The notes under the pieces are model-generated. The model saw only the letters and a list, made by a program, of their open reading frames with translations, searched no databases and was not told the origin of the DNA. The translations under genes and the position numbers were made by a program. A stretch of DNA of 64,000 bases from Musa acuminata AAA Group. Its lineage: Eukaryota; Streptophyta; Magnoliopsida; Zingiberales; Musaceae. Positions 44,237-55,508 of this stretch are shown piece after piece (within the stretch, counting starts at the first letter, position 1; the number at the start of each line of letters is the position of its first letter). The stretch lies in contig NC_088356.1 in NCBI RefSeq assembly GCF_036884655.1, positions 16,079,001-16,143,000 on the forward strand. Direction: 5' to 3'.

Positions 44237-45898
44237 TTAACTAATAAAGATGCCTTTGTTTAGTTGCTTAATTTGTAAGCCTAAGAAAAAGGTTAATTCT
44301 CCCATCAAACTCATTTCAAATTCGAGACTCATAGTTTTAGCAAAAGATTCACAAAGAGATTCATTCGTAGAACCGAAGATAATATCATCAACATAAATCT
44401 GAACAATAAGAAAATTATTTTCAAAATTCTTGATAAACAATGTGGTATCGACCTTGCCTTTTGTGAAATTATTTTCAATAAGAAAGGTACTTAATCTATC
44501 ATACCAAGCCCTTGGGGCTTGTTTTAAACCATAGAGAGCTTTGGTTAATTCAAATACATGATTAGGGAGGCTTTTATTTTCAAATCCGGGAGGTTGTTCA
44601 ACATAAACTTCTTCAGAAATAAAGACATTAAGAAAAGCACTTTTAACATCCATTTGAAACAACTTAAAATTGTTATTACTAGCATAGGCAAGGAGCATTC
44701 TTATGGCTTCTAATCTAGCCACAGGAGCGAAGGTTTCTTCGTAATCGATACCTTCTTCTTGGTTGAAACCTTTGGTCACTAATCTAGCCTTGTTTCTAAC
44801 TACGATACCAGATTCATCTTGCTTGTTTCTAAAGACCCGTTTAGTACCAATAACTAAATGGTCATTTGGCCTTGGAATAAGCTTTCATACCTCATTTCTC
44901 TCAAATTGATTTAATTCATCTTGCATTGTGATAATCCATGAATCATCTTTCATGGCTTCGTCAATACATTTAGGTTCAATTTGGGAGAGAAAAACGGCGT
45001 TGGCACAAAAATTTTTAAGAGAAGAATGTGTCTGAACCCCCTTTGATGTGTCTCCTATGATTAGCTCCTTAGGATGAGCATCTACATACTTCCAATCCTT
45101 GGGTAAGGATATTTCAAAAGTGGATGCATCTAAGTTGGTAGTTGGAGAAGGGGTTTCATTTAAATTTAAAGAATCGAAGTTAACATCATCATCAAAATCA
45201 TTTTTCTTGATTTCGGAAATCTCATTGAAAACAACATGAATGGATTCTTCAATAATTAAAGTTCTTTTATTGAAGATACGAAAAGCTTTAGAAACTAAAG
45301 AATAACCAAGAAAAATTGCTTCATCGAATTTAGCATCAAATTTTCCTAAGGCATCTTTTTCATTGAAGATGAAACACTTACACCCAAAAACTTTAAAATA
45401 TGAAACATTGGGTTTTTTGTTGTTCCACAACTCATAGGGAGTTTTGGTGAGTAGGGGTCTTACTAGAACTCTATTCAAAATATAGCATGTAGTGTTTACG
45501 ACTTCGGCCCAAAAATATTTGGGTAGGCTATGTTCATTCAACATGGTTCTTGCTATTTCTTATAAGTTTCTATTTTTTCTTTCTACTACTCCATTTAGTT
45601 GAGGATTTCTTGGAGTAGAGAAATTGTGGTTGTATCCATTAAGTTCACAAAATTCTTGGAAATCACGGTTTTGAAATTCACCACCGTGATCACTTCTAAT
45701 TGATGAAATCATAGAACCCTTTTCATTTTGAACAAGTTTACAAAACTTGTTAAAATATCTAAAGCATTCAATTTTGTGTTTTAAGAAGTAAGTCCATGTA
45801 TATCTGTTATAGTCATCTACAATGACGAAGACGTATGTGCTACCTCCTAGGCTTGATGTAGAGATTGGTCCGAACAAGTCCATATGGATCAATTGCAA
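44237..45898 (-). pseudogene. pol: E integrase core to reverse transcriptase
   Basis: One reading frame with stops at 45560-45562 (after ERKNRNL) and 44885-44887 (a Trp codon after FERNEV), ending at 44237-44239 (a Gln codon after IFIS). The order is integrase core (HMDLFGPISTSSLGG, FVIVDDYNRYTWTYF, SSIRSDHGGEF, NGVVERKNR) then the integrase C-terminal GKFDAKFDEAIFLGYS. RT follows (KARLVTKGFNQEEGIDYEE, QMDVKSAFLNVF, EQPPGFE, ALYGLKQAPRAWYDRL, QIYVDDIIFGS, FFLGLQIKQ). RT motifs are intact apart from the stops. It is in the same frame as gag. Confidence 0.9.
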
Positions 45899-46123
45899 GG
45901 GTCTAGAGGTGCTTATTTGATTCTTAGATTTGAAACTACCCTTAATTTATTTACCTATGGTTCCTTTGACAATGATTTTACCCTTGTTGTTGTCTTCGAA
46001 GGTGACATAGCCTTCGTCTATGCTAGTGAGCTTAGAGAATTGAGATGGATCTCCGGTCATATGCCTTGAGCATCCACTATCAAGGTACCATCTCTTGCTC
46101 CTAGCTTGTGATGGTGTATGTCT
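45899..46123 (-). pseudogene. pol: E protease fragment fused to integrase
   Basis: Directly after the gag-boundary TAG the same frame reads RHTPSQARSKRWYLDSGCSRHMTGD, which is the copia aspartic protease with catalytic DSG (only part of it is quoted in this record elsewhere). After VKGTIGK comes a TAA and then IKGSFKSKNQIST of the integrase. The rest of the protease and the whole GAG-pre-integrase HHCC zinc domain are missing. The sister copy F keeps that domain (49525-49885). Confidence 0.85.
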
Positions 46124-47707
46124 CTACAAGAAAGGATAATTTTTAGGTACCCATTTACTTTTGGGTGCCTCAAAAACTGATCTACATTGTTTATCATGTT
46201 GCATAGAGTTTATCATGGTTCCTTTAGGAACCCAAATTAATTTATTCGGACTAATTTTCTTGAATGGACAATAATGCATTTTGTGTCCATGTTTGCAACA
46301 AAAGTTGCATTTACTTTGGTGTCGAATATGTAGGATAGGGCCTTTTATGAAGGTGGTTGGATTTTGGTGAGGATTTCTGACAAATCCGATTCCACTTCTT
46401 TTGGGAACGTGACCCTTGTTTGTAAGGATCATGTTCAAAGACTTGCTACCAACCTCAAATTTCTTCAAGGTGTCCTTAAGTAGCAAGTTTTCCTTTTGGA
46501 TAGTTTCTAGATCATGGCATTTTATACAAGAACCTAAACTATCATGATATTCAGTTTTTAACTTATCAAAATTACAAGTAAGACTATCATGCTCCTTTTT
46601 TAGCAATTTATATTTTCTACTAATAATCTTGCATTCATCAAATAAGTCATGGAAGGCATTTAATAACTCATCAAATGATAAATCTGCATCAATTAAATTT
46701 GTTACCTCCTCTCCGATGGCCATTAAGGCATAATGAGCAACTTGCTAGGTGTTGGACTCCTCTTCTTCGGACGCGCTCGAGTCATCCCACGTTGCTTTGA
46801 GCGCCTTCTTCTTTGATGTTCTCTTCTTAGCTTGGGAATAATCACTTTTGAAGTGTCCCGGCTTTTAGCACTCGTAGCAAATAACTTGGTCTTTTTTGGG
46901 TTTAAGTTTATTTTTTGTGTCATTTTTAAACTTGTTTTTCTTAATGAATTTTTTGAATTTCCTTGTTAGAAGTGCCAAGTCATCGTCACAGTCCTCATCA
47001 CTTGAGTTTTCTCTCAAGTGATCATCTAAAGTTCTAAGTGTCATATCCTTCCTGTTCTTTGGAAGGATGTATTCTTGCTCTTCATGAGCCTTGCATGTCA
47101 TTTCATAGGTCATTAATGACCCGATTAGTTCTTCAAGAGGGAAGTTGTTTAAATCTTTAGCCTCTTGAATAGCAGTGACTTTAGGGTCCCAACTCTTAGG
47201 AAGGGATCTTAGAATCTAATTTACGAGCTCAAAATCCGAAAAACTTTTGCCGAGTCCTTTTAGACCATTGACAACATCCGTTAAACGGGTGTACATGTCG
47301 CCAATAGTCTCGCTTGGTTTCATTCAGAAAAGTTCGAAAGAGTGTATCAAAAGATTGATTTTTGACTCTTTCACTCTAATTGTGCCTTCGTGAGTCACTT
47401 CAAGTGTATGCCAAATATCAAACGCGGTTTCACAAACCGAAACACGATTAAACTCATTTTTATCAAGCGCACAAAATAAGGCATTCATAGCCTTTGCATT
47501 AAGAGCGAAAGTCTTCTTCTCCAATTCATTCCAATTGATCATTGGAAGAGAAGACTTCAAAAATCCATTTTTGACAAGATTCCAAAGTTTAAAATCCATT
47601 GAAATAAGGAAGATCCTCATTCGGGTCTTCCAATAGGTGTAGTTCGTCCCATTGAACATGGGTGGACGTGTAATAGAATGGCCCTCTTGGTTTTCGACGT
47701 ATGCCAT
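46124..47707 (-). pseudogene. gag: Gag of element E with multiple stops
   Basis: Starts MAYVENQEGHSITRPP at 47707, 37 bp inside the primer site. It is a single frame of 528 codons to the boundary TAG at 46124-46126, without frameshifts. Nonsense codons occur after SFELF (an Arg codon), after FELVN (a Lys codon), inside the zinc knuckle after CYEC (a Lys codon), and after ESNT (a Glu codon). The knuckle has also lost its last Cys (SDYS instead of SDCP). Domains are the UBN2-type gag core, the acidic SSDEDCDDD region, the first CCHC knuckle, a coiled region (LLNAFHDLFDECKIISRKYK) and a second knuckle (CNFCCKHGHKMHYCP). This is the best full-length view of gag in the window. Confidence 0.92.
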
Positions 47708-47743
47708 CTCTCTTGGGTTTTAATCCGTTTGAGAGTTAACCCC

Positions 47744-47755
47744 GCTCTGATACCA
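47744..47755 (-). promoter_or_regulatory. Primer binding site of E (tRNA-iMet)
   Basis: TGGTATCAGAGC on the minus strand, two bases inside the 5' LTR. Confidence 0.95.
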
Positions 47756-47757
47756 AT

Positions 47758-49519
47758 TGTTAGGATCAAGAGCACTAAGAGGGAGGGGGTGAATTAGTGC
47801 CGCAGAAAACTTTCGACGATTAAAACTGCGTTCGTACGATAAGAGCGATTTCGGTAGAAAAGCCGATTCGTAAATCACTTTAACTTGTGATCAAGCAAGA
47901 TGCAGTTAAATCGAATCTATAAAGGCAGTTTACAGTTATGATGGAAATCAGAATGTAAGCACAAACTGAAATATGATGTTCGTACGATAAAACTGATTTA
48001 CGTCTAAACACCGATTCGGAAAATACTGAACTTTGAAACACGATCGTAAATGCGCAGAAGGCAGTAAGCTATTGAGGAGGTTTGCAGTAAAGATAATATG
48101 CTCAAAGTAAATGCAAACCAGAGAGCATCACAATTTTAGAGTGGTTCGGTCAATCTTGACCTACATCCACTTCTGGCTTCCTCCACCGACGAGGTCACCG
48201 ACGTCCACTAGAGGCCTTCCTTCAATAGGCGAAGGTCAACTACCCTTTTACAGTTTCTTTCCTTTTGACGGGAATAGGAGACAACCCTTACAGAATTTTC
48301 TCTCCTCTCTTGAAAGATCAGAACTTGGAAGAAAAGAGGGAGAAGAACTTTTGGCCTTTACAACACTTTTGAGCTCTAAAAATCACAGAATAAGATCAGG
48401 ATTTCGGTGTTTTTGTTGCCCTTTCATTGCTAAAAGGGTGGGGTATTTATAGGCTCCAACCCAGTTTGAATTCCGAGCTCAAAACTGTCAATTCTCGAAA
48501 TTCCGGGGTCTGGCGGTTGCACCACCTGATTGGGGTGGTTGCATCGCCTGGCAGAGCTTGAAGAGTGAGCCTCTGGGCGGTGCCACCTCCTGTCAGGGGC
48601 GGTTGCACCTCCTGCCAGAGCTCGGAGACCGAGCTCAGGCGGTGTCACTGTCGACCCAGGCGGTGCCACCTCTGGCCAAGTAATATGGGTCCGAATGGGC
48701 TGATCCATTCGGCCCAATTTGGGTCTGTCAAGGGCCCAATTACCCCAAGATTAAGTTAATGGGATCACCTCCCATTTCTAACTTAATCATCTTGCTAACT
48801 ACGAATTTCTTAAGATATTTACTGCAACTTGCTCCGGTCCATCAATCATTTCTTCGGGCGAGCTTTCGTCAATCATCCGATGAACCATCGGTGATGCTCC
48901 TGCAGACTTCCGGCAAACTCCTAGACTTGCGATGATCCACTTGGCAAGTTCCGAGGAGCTTCTTTGGCAAGCTCCTGAACTTCTCAGATTTGTTCCTACA
49001 GAACCTTTGATGACCGTCCGAACTTCCATCGAATTCTCAAACCCCCAACGTGATCATAGTCTTGACTCCGGCGCAACTCCTGCTGCATGTCTTACTTTCA
49101 TCGTAGTTAATCCTGCACATGTAAAACAACACTTCGATCGAGACAATTAATCCTAAGCAATTAACCAAGTTGTCCGGCATGTCATTGGTCCCTCGACGCT
49201 TCGTCCGATTCTTCGGTGCATCGTCCTCTCCTACGGCCTATTGCCCAATTGGCTAGTTGACTCCGCAACTCCAATATCCTTGGCACAATACCCACTCTTC
49301 TTGGCCCGATGCCCGAGTCCACGACCCGAAGCCTTCTGTCGATATGTCGACCGATCCACCGGCCCAACGTCCAATCTTCTGACATGTTCCTCCGGCATAA
49401 CATGATTTTTCCTGCTTTAATTGTCTCATCCTGATCGGAGCATCCTGCGTCACTCAAAATGCAGATTAAAACATAAACACATATCAAGTGGTTTCATCAT
49501 CAAAATACGAGATTCAACA
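47758..49519 (-). repeat. 5' LTR of E
   Basis: 1762 bp, plus strand TGTTAGGATC ... GAGATTCAACA. Minus-strand TATA at 48444-48453. The poly-G tract is reduced to GGGAGGGGG, and the GC array is shorter than in the 3' LTR. Confidence 0.93.
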
Positions 49520-49524
49520 GTTTT

Positions 49525-49885
49525 CCTAATTAATAAGCATCACACACATTATCTTTGATGAACTTGATATGAGGAATTCCTCGTACAAGTTCGTTGGATG
49601 ATATTTGAGTGATTAGTTTCATGCTAGCATGACCTAATCTCCTATGCCAAAGCCAAGTATCCTCATTCAAAACCAAGAAACACATTTCATTGCAAAGATC
49701 ATTGATGTCAATGGTGTATACGTTATTCTGTTTTAATGCAATCATAGATGTGTTTTTGTATGTTTTTCAATGATACAAGTTAGATTTGAATTTGACAATA
49801 TATCCTTTATCACATAATTGACTAATACTCAAGAGGTTATGTTTTAAATCATCAACTAACAAAACATTTGCATCATATTTGTATT
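49525..49885 (-). pseudogene. pol: F protease end and GAG-pre-integrase domain
   Basis: Continuation of F's pol on the other side of element E. Reading from 49885 leftwards it gives NVLLVDDLKHNLLSISQLCD (end of protease). After a stop it gives TWLWHRRLGHASMKLI and VCDAY, the His and Cys residues of the integrase zinc domain. A TAA follows CDAY where a Gln codon is expected. F homology ends near 49885. Confidence 0.88.
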
Positions 49886-51812
49886 GTATTAGATATTTGA
49901 GAGATTAAAGTGGATATTCATATTGTATTTAAGAGTTTATGTTGATATATATTAATAGAAATAAGTTATTGACTTACTAACCAAAAATATTAGAATCATG
50001 AGTTTTTTTTTCTTTTAGGGAGAGGGAAGGGACTCCCTGACATGAATCTGTTTGAACGTATTCACAGAATTCAACAGTGAACCAATGTATCCATAGGACA
50101 TTCTCGAACCCAAAATAATGAAACTTGCTTGCAATTATCTATCAATCATTATTTAGGAATATTGCCTGCTGCTAATCTTAACCAAAAGAAAGAAATTCTG
50201 ATAGTGAAAAATGCGTGTCGATGTCCTTGATGAACAAAGGATCTTGCTGAACTTGTATAAAAATACGTGAGATCCTCCCAAGGAAGAATACTAACCATCA
50301 TCATCTTCATGTTGACGACCACCAGAGGATCGCTGGGACCACTATCATAGTTGCAAAATATATAATAATAAAAAGGGTAAATTTGAGTTCCACTGACACC
50401 ATAAAAGGGTTCCAAACGGCCCCCATGTCGCTTCTCTAATCACCTCTGATGAAAAATTCTGTTCTTTTACATGTCACCAAACTAAATTAACATCCAACAC
50501 ATCTAAAGATACCACCAATGCATAGATAATGCCAGAAGTTAAGCCACAACGACAACAAGTCGCAAGGAGCAAGCTGTAAGGCAAGAAATGGAATGCACAG
50601 GGTCTAAAAAGAACCATCTTTATAACGATCCAAACTACCACGGATTTTGAGCCATTTGCAAAAGCCAGATGAGAAAGTGAAAAAGTAGAAATTGATTCCC
50701 ACAATCCAGACACATGCATTAAAATGAATATGTAAAGACTTCTGCAGAACCTTTTTCCTTTTTTATATATTTTGTGCAACAAAGAGAACTATAATGAAAC
50801 ATTAACATGAAAATACAAAAAATTCAAAAAACCTAGTGAAAATGATAGACGTTAAAAAGCGTTCATACAATATACCTACATGTTACCTGGGAACATTATC
50901 AACAGGAATAACAGAGAAGCACAAGAATGAGTGAAAATTGAACTTTTAACCTGATAGCAACTTCAACATTCAGCAACATAGAATAATGCTCAAAGCAACA
51001 AAACTTGGACTCCAATGGATATATTCACCATGGCTTCGCTTTGGATTCAGTGACTTTGACAAAAGCCTCAATCTACAGATCTCACTTTTGTCCACCAGCT
51101 TTAACAAATACAGCTTACCAATATTTCTGATAAAAAGGAAATGATCGATTCAACTGTAAGATGATGCTTGCTCAGAAAATGCATATCATATTCTCTGGCT
51201 TAAAATCCAGACGTTTAAGTACACCAATAACACCTCAAATGAAGATTGTAATCTGACATATTGTGATATCAAACATTATAACTGCACTATGCAATTAGGA
51301 AAGATAAATAGCAATCTGAACTTCGACCATAAAATTTCAAAAGAAATAACCTATTAGAGAATTCCACAGAAAAACCAATGCTGTAATGAATTATGTGGTG
51401 CAAGATTCCTGATAGGCTTTGCAAAATCGATCGTCTACATGTTTTTTATGTCTTTTCTCCTTTATTAATGGTTTTAAGCACCAACTTAATAGCTGAATAA
51501 CCTCTAACAACACTTCTTACAGTTATCCAGTTTCAGTTTTGTTGGCATGAATATCATGATGGAGACATTCATAAAAAGAAAAATCACATCACACAATACA
51601 AGTTACAGATGTCACAACACTAAACAATGGAAATGAAAGAAAATTAGACAATTACAGCACAACACTTATATTCACATTAATTCATAATAGAGCCATTCAC
51701 AAAAGTATAAGCCACAAACACACTACATAAGGGGTCGAAAGATGATAAAAGAAAAAAAAAAACAAGATCTAGAACGAGTTCAGTGATAACAACTAAATAT
51801 TTAGGTAAGATC
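49886..51812. other. Flank downstream of the RING-H2 gene, no gene seen
   Basis: AT-rich single-copy-looking sequence. Minus-strand frames at 50149-50415 and 50474-50782 show no domain, biased composition or conserved motif and are probably chance. Bases just below 51812 should contain the 3' untranslated region of the RING-H2 gene. No polyadenylation signal could be fixed. Confidence 0.5.
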
Positions 51813-52766
51813 TTAATAATCAAAGGGCCATCCAGTATAATGCATCTGGTTGATATCTTCATGCACGGCAGTGGAACTACTCCTACTTGACTCATTTGAG
51901 CTAGAGTTAGCAGTGTTTGAAGTATAATATGGCCATAGAAAGGAGAAAAGATTTCTCCTAGCTTGGCTTTCACCATTTTCGCTATTACCATTACCATTAC
52001 TTCTTGTACCACCACCAAGATACTGATTTCTACTTCGCACATGGTTATTTTGACTGGATTCCTGAGATGGCAACCTATGGCGACAAACTGGGCAAGAATT
52101 GTGTCGGACTAACCAAGGAATAATGCAGTCTGAGTGATATAAATGCTTACATGGCAGTTCCCGTGCTTCAGTACCCAACTCAAATTTTTCTTTGCAAACT
52201 GGACAGTGTGAATCACCTCGAAGATGTCTCTGGTTTATCTTGACAGTGGGCATTGCATCAATGGCTGATTGTGAAGCAGGTGGTGGGCCATGGCCATCAT
52301 TTCTGATAAGCTGTTCGATGAGGTCATTGAATCCAGATCCACGAGCATAGTTCCCTATGTTCGCATGTCTCATCCCAACTCCAGCACCGCCATTGAAAAT
52401 AATCTCAATCCCTCTGTTCTCGGTTATATTAACAGGAAGCTGCCAAGGCAAAAGCAGCAATCGCTCAAGTCCAAATCCCAATCCATTCTCCATGGGAACA
52501 CTGGGTCTACCATGTAAATCAAACTCGTGGCTTCTTCCTTCCATTTGTTGCCTAATCAAGGCAGACAAGGCATCAATAATTCCAAACTGGTCATTACGGT
52601 TGCCTCTATAATCCACTCCAAAGTAATCAAAAGTGTTCATGCTGCCATCTAGCTCATTCAAATCTTGCACAAAGCCTCTGTCACAGTTGGGACAGATCAT
52701 GTCCCTTCCGAGTGGCAGAACTGTTTGCCTGCAAATGTAACACCAGTGTGTATTTGCTCTTGACAT
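51813..52766 (-). CDS. RING-H2 E3 ubiquitin ligase with N-terminal zinc ribbon
   Basis: Intact 317-residue protein in one coding exon, starting MSRANTHWCYICR. An N-terminal zinc ribbon (Cys9, Cys12, Cys25, Cys28; residues 7-34) is followed by a variable middle with acidic and Gly-rich parts. The RING-H2 domain lies at residues 188-228 with Cys188, Cys191, Cys206, His208, His211, Cys214, Cys225 and Cys228, the full C3H2C3 set. The Trp after PW in IIPWLVRHNSCPVCR is where E2 enzymes are normally contacted. The Ser/Asn/Gly-rich tail (residues 235-300) is disordered-looking and ends GWPFDY. This architecture is that of the plant RING1/RHC1A/RHC2A-like family of cytosolic or nuclear E3 ligases, and the length fits. 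No signal peptide or membrane segment. Substrate and pathway cannot be told from sequence. It is the only clearly intact host gene in the window. Confidence 0.95.
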   Translation of the reverse strand: MSRANTHWCYICRQTVLPLGRDMICPNCDRGFVQDLNELDGSMNTFDYFGVDYRGNRNDQFGIIDALSALIRQQMEGRSHEFDLHGRPSVPMENGLGFGLERLLLLPWQLPVNITENRGIEIIFNGGAGVGMRHANIGNYARGSGFNDLIEQLIRNDGHGPPPASQSAIDAMPTVKINQRHLRGDSHCPVCKEKFELGTEARELPCKHLYHSDCIIPWLVRHNSCPVCRHRLPSQESSQNNHVRSRNQYLGGGTRSNGNGNSENGESQARRNLFSFLWPYYTSNTANSSSNESSRSSSTAVHEDINQMHYTGWPFDY

Positions 52767-53683
52767 TTTCCTTCAACTTCAGACCACTATAAACTTGAAG
52801 AGCTATATTGCCAAAGTTTATAGCCCCACATCAAACTGCAGTTCTTCTGCACCTTCCAATATCAATGTTGTAATGGAATAGCCATGTAAAAATTAATCAA
52901 AAAATCATCACTATCTACATAATCAATCAAGTTCTTGTGTACTGTAAGAAAAATCTGTTCAAATTTAGTTTATATGAGTGCACTAACTTCAATCTGATGA
53001 ATACAAAACATATGTTCGCATTCGGATATGAACTCCAAAGATAAAATCAAAGAGAAGCCACTCAATTGCCACAATTAACATGTTAAGATAATATAAACAA
53101 GAAAAAGAAAAGTTATGAAAATATGTGATCTTCTGCACCATGACTCTGTATAAAATCCAATTGAATGTGATTATAAGGGAATAGAGATATATATCCAGGA
53201 ACAATTCATATGTCCCCCAAATCAGGCTATACAATTGAGTATCAGGATCAGTTTCAAGCAGTTAGATTCAATACAAGGAATTTTTATCTAACTTGAAATT
53301 TATCAAATTTAGTAACAGATACAGAAGTTTCACGTGCTCCAACTCCAAAATAAACACAAAGAACCTAATTTAATATTCAAATACACGAAAATCCCTGAAA
53401 ATGCCTTTTGAAACCGACTCATGATCATAGGAAACGAGACTTGAGGCAGATCTAGCTTCCGATGCTTGTTCAAATTAATTGATTGTGATATGAAGTCAAT
53501 AAAAGGCTGGATCCTCTCAGAGAGGAGGAATCAATGGGGCTTTAATTCAAATCTCTACTTTTCATACAACTGCGGGAATTACAGTGTTAATAACAGCGAA
53601 ATCATCATAATGATCTTATATGTGAATTACGAGTTCTGATACTTTTAACTGAAATTAAGGGAGAAAATTAAAGAGAAAAGAAG
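52767..53683 (-). other. 5' flank or 5' UTR intron of the RING-H2 gene
   Basis: No coding frame. On the minus strand a splice-acceptor-like pyrimidine stretch ending CTGCAG lies about 75 bases upstream of the start codon (near 52840), so an intron in the 5' untranslated region is possible. Otherwise AT-rich sequence without recognised features. Confidence 0.35.
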
Positions 53684-53688
53684 AGAAC

Positions 53689-54082
53689 TGATAGAACCCT
53701 TGCAGATTCTAAACTTTGGGTTGATCTCTTTAGGGGATCGGCATCCTTGGAACTCTATAGGGGTTCCTCCCTCCGAGTTGCTGCTTAAAGGCTACAGAAA
53801 ATATTCATCTATTGCTTATGAAAAGAGGAGGAATACATGACTATTTATAAGGCTTCTAAACCCTAACTCCTAATAGGACTCATACTCAAGACTCCTACTT
53901 CTAACTAACTCCTAATAGGACTCCTACTCAAAACTCCTATTCCTTTACAACTCCTAATTCTTCTCTAAGAAACAACCTCCTAACCCTAGCCGACCTCTTC
54001 ACCTCTTTAATAGGGGTCGGCTTAGGTAGGTTTTACATGAATGTCCCTCTCAATTAGGACTCTCCTAGCTAAAGTCCTAACA
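53689..54082 (-). repeat. 3' LTR of G3
   Basis: Plus strand TGATAGAACCC to AAAGTCCTAACA, with the polypurine tract immediately to the right. Both G3 LTRs begin TGATAG where G1 and G2 have TGTTAG. Confidence 0.9.
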
Positions 54083-55117
54083 GACCCGACCTCTTCAAAT
54101 CAGTCTTGTCCTCAAGGTTGACGATTTATGAATTCTGGAAATTTGATCTTCAAGTCGTCATAGTTCTCCCAAGTGGCATCTTCTGTTGGTAGGTTCGCCT
54201 ATTGTATTGGTAGTAACAGCAAGAAAATTAGTGCAAGTTGTGATAGCAGAATTCTCGTCGAAAAATTTCAGCAGTTTACGACGAAAATTTACGACAACAC
54301 AAAATCGTTTTTAGAGATGAATTCCTCAATAGATCAATCTTAGATGGAAGCCAAGATGATCTATGAAGTGTATAAGAAATTTTATTCAAAAAAGATTGCA
54401 AATAGATAGGTTAAGGCAACAATATACGGCTGAAATTTTCTGCATCACAGATTTTTAAGTGTAGCAGATTGGACGTAAAAGATCAGTAGTTTATATTAAG
54501 AATTTTTCGACGAAACTAAAGGAAAATCCACTGTTAAGAAGTGTCAAAGCTATCATAAAAATTTCGTAGAGATTTGGATAAAAAAAATGTAGTATCAAGA
54601 TCAAACAAGCAGTGTTATGCGGCTGAAATTTTACAGTACAGATTTTCAAGTATAACAGATTAGACGTAAAAGATCAATGGTTTATATTGAGAATTTTTTG
54701 ACAAAACCAAAGGGAAATCTACTGTTATGAAGTGTCAAAGCTGTCATAAAAATTTCGTAGAGATTTGGATAGAAAAAACGTAGTAGCAAGATCAAATAAT
54801 CTATGTTATGCGGTTGGAATTTTGCAATGTATCTTTTGTCGTAGAGATGAAAACTTTGCGACGAAAAGTTTATGCAGTAATTTTGGAACAAATTTTTTTT
54901 TTTGGATTTTCGAATAAGGATAATTAAATTACAGGAGCAGTAAGGTAGGAAACCAAAACCTGTTGTAATTCACGGGGAGATCAAAAGATGATCTGCGGTG
55001 GTAGAGATGACGACGATCTTTTAAGCAATTGTGGGAATTGCTTTGGGCGACTGTGGAGGGTTGATGGATGGCTGTGGAAGGGCAGCGAGACGCCAAGAAC
55101 GCTGCTTTGATACCAAG

Positions 55118-55503
55118 TGATAGAACCCTTGTAGATTCTAAACTTGGGGTTGATATCTTTAGGGGATCGACCTCCTTGGAACTCTATAGGGGTTCCTCCC
55201 TCCAAGTTGCTGCTTAAAGGCTACAGAAAATATTCATCTATTACTTATAAAAAGAAGAGGGATACATGGCTATTTATAGGGATTCTAAACCCTAACTCCT
55301 AATATGACTCTTACTCAAGACTGACTCCTACTTCTAACCAACTCCTAATATGACTCACGCTCAAAACTCCTATTCTTTTACAACTCCTAATTCTTCTATA
55401 AGAAACAACCTTCTAACCCTAGTTCTTCACCTCTTTAATAGAGGTCGACTTAGGTAAGTTTTACATGAATGTCCCTCTCAATTAGGACTCTCCAATCCTA
55501 ACA
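55118..55503 (-). repeat. 5' LTR of G3
   Basis: Plus strand TGATAGAACCC to CCAATCCTAACA. It differs from the 3' LTR by scattered changes and a short deletion near its right end. Confidence 0.9.
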
Positions 55504-55508
55504 AGAAC

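Larger units (their letters stand above)
39794..49519 (-). mobile_element. Complete copia element E (Sirevirus-like), GTTTT duplication
   Basis: 9726-bp element: 5' LTR 47758-49519, primer site, gag, gag-pol boundary stop, shortened protease/integrase, RT, RNase H, spacer, polypurine tract and 3' LTR 39794-41687. It is flanked by GTTTT at 39789-39793 and 49520-49524, a perfect target duplication. It lies inside pol of element F. The coding part has several stops, two frameshifts and an internal deletion. Confidence 0.95.
34563..49885 (-). mobile_element. Copia element F (Sirevirus-like), split by element E
   Basis: Minus-strand element: 3' LTR 34563-35950 (its end missing), spacer 35951-37285, pol 37286-39788, then interrupted by element E (39794-49519). 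It continues with protease and pre-integrase sequence at 49525-49885. Its 5' part (gag, primer site, 5' LTR) is lost beyond 49885, where host-like sequence begins. Confidence 0.88.
53689..55503 (-). mobile_element. Mini-chromovirus G3 with AGAAC duplication
   Basis: 1815-bp deletion derivative of the G family on the minus strand: 5' LTR 55118-55503, primer site 55104-55115 (TGGTATCAAAGC), leader 54210-55103, a 130-bp remnant of the chromodomain end (54083-54210) and 3' LTR 53689-54082. AGAAC flanks both sides (53684-53688 and 55504-55508). All of gag and nearly all of pol are gone. The intact duplication means it either inserted in this form or lost its interior afterwards. Confidence 0.92.

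Noticed and set aside
50149..50782. Two minus-strand frames downstream of the RING-H2 gene
   Set aside because: Short, with no motif or homology recognised, in AT-rich sequence where such frames arise by chance.
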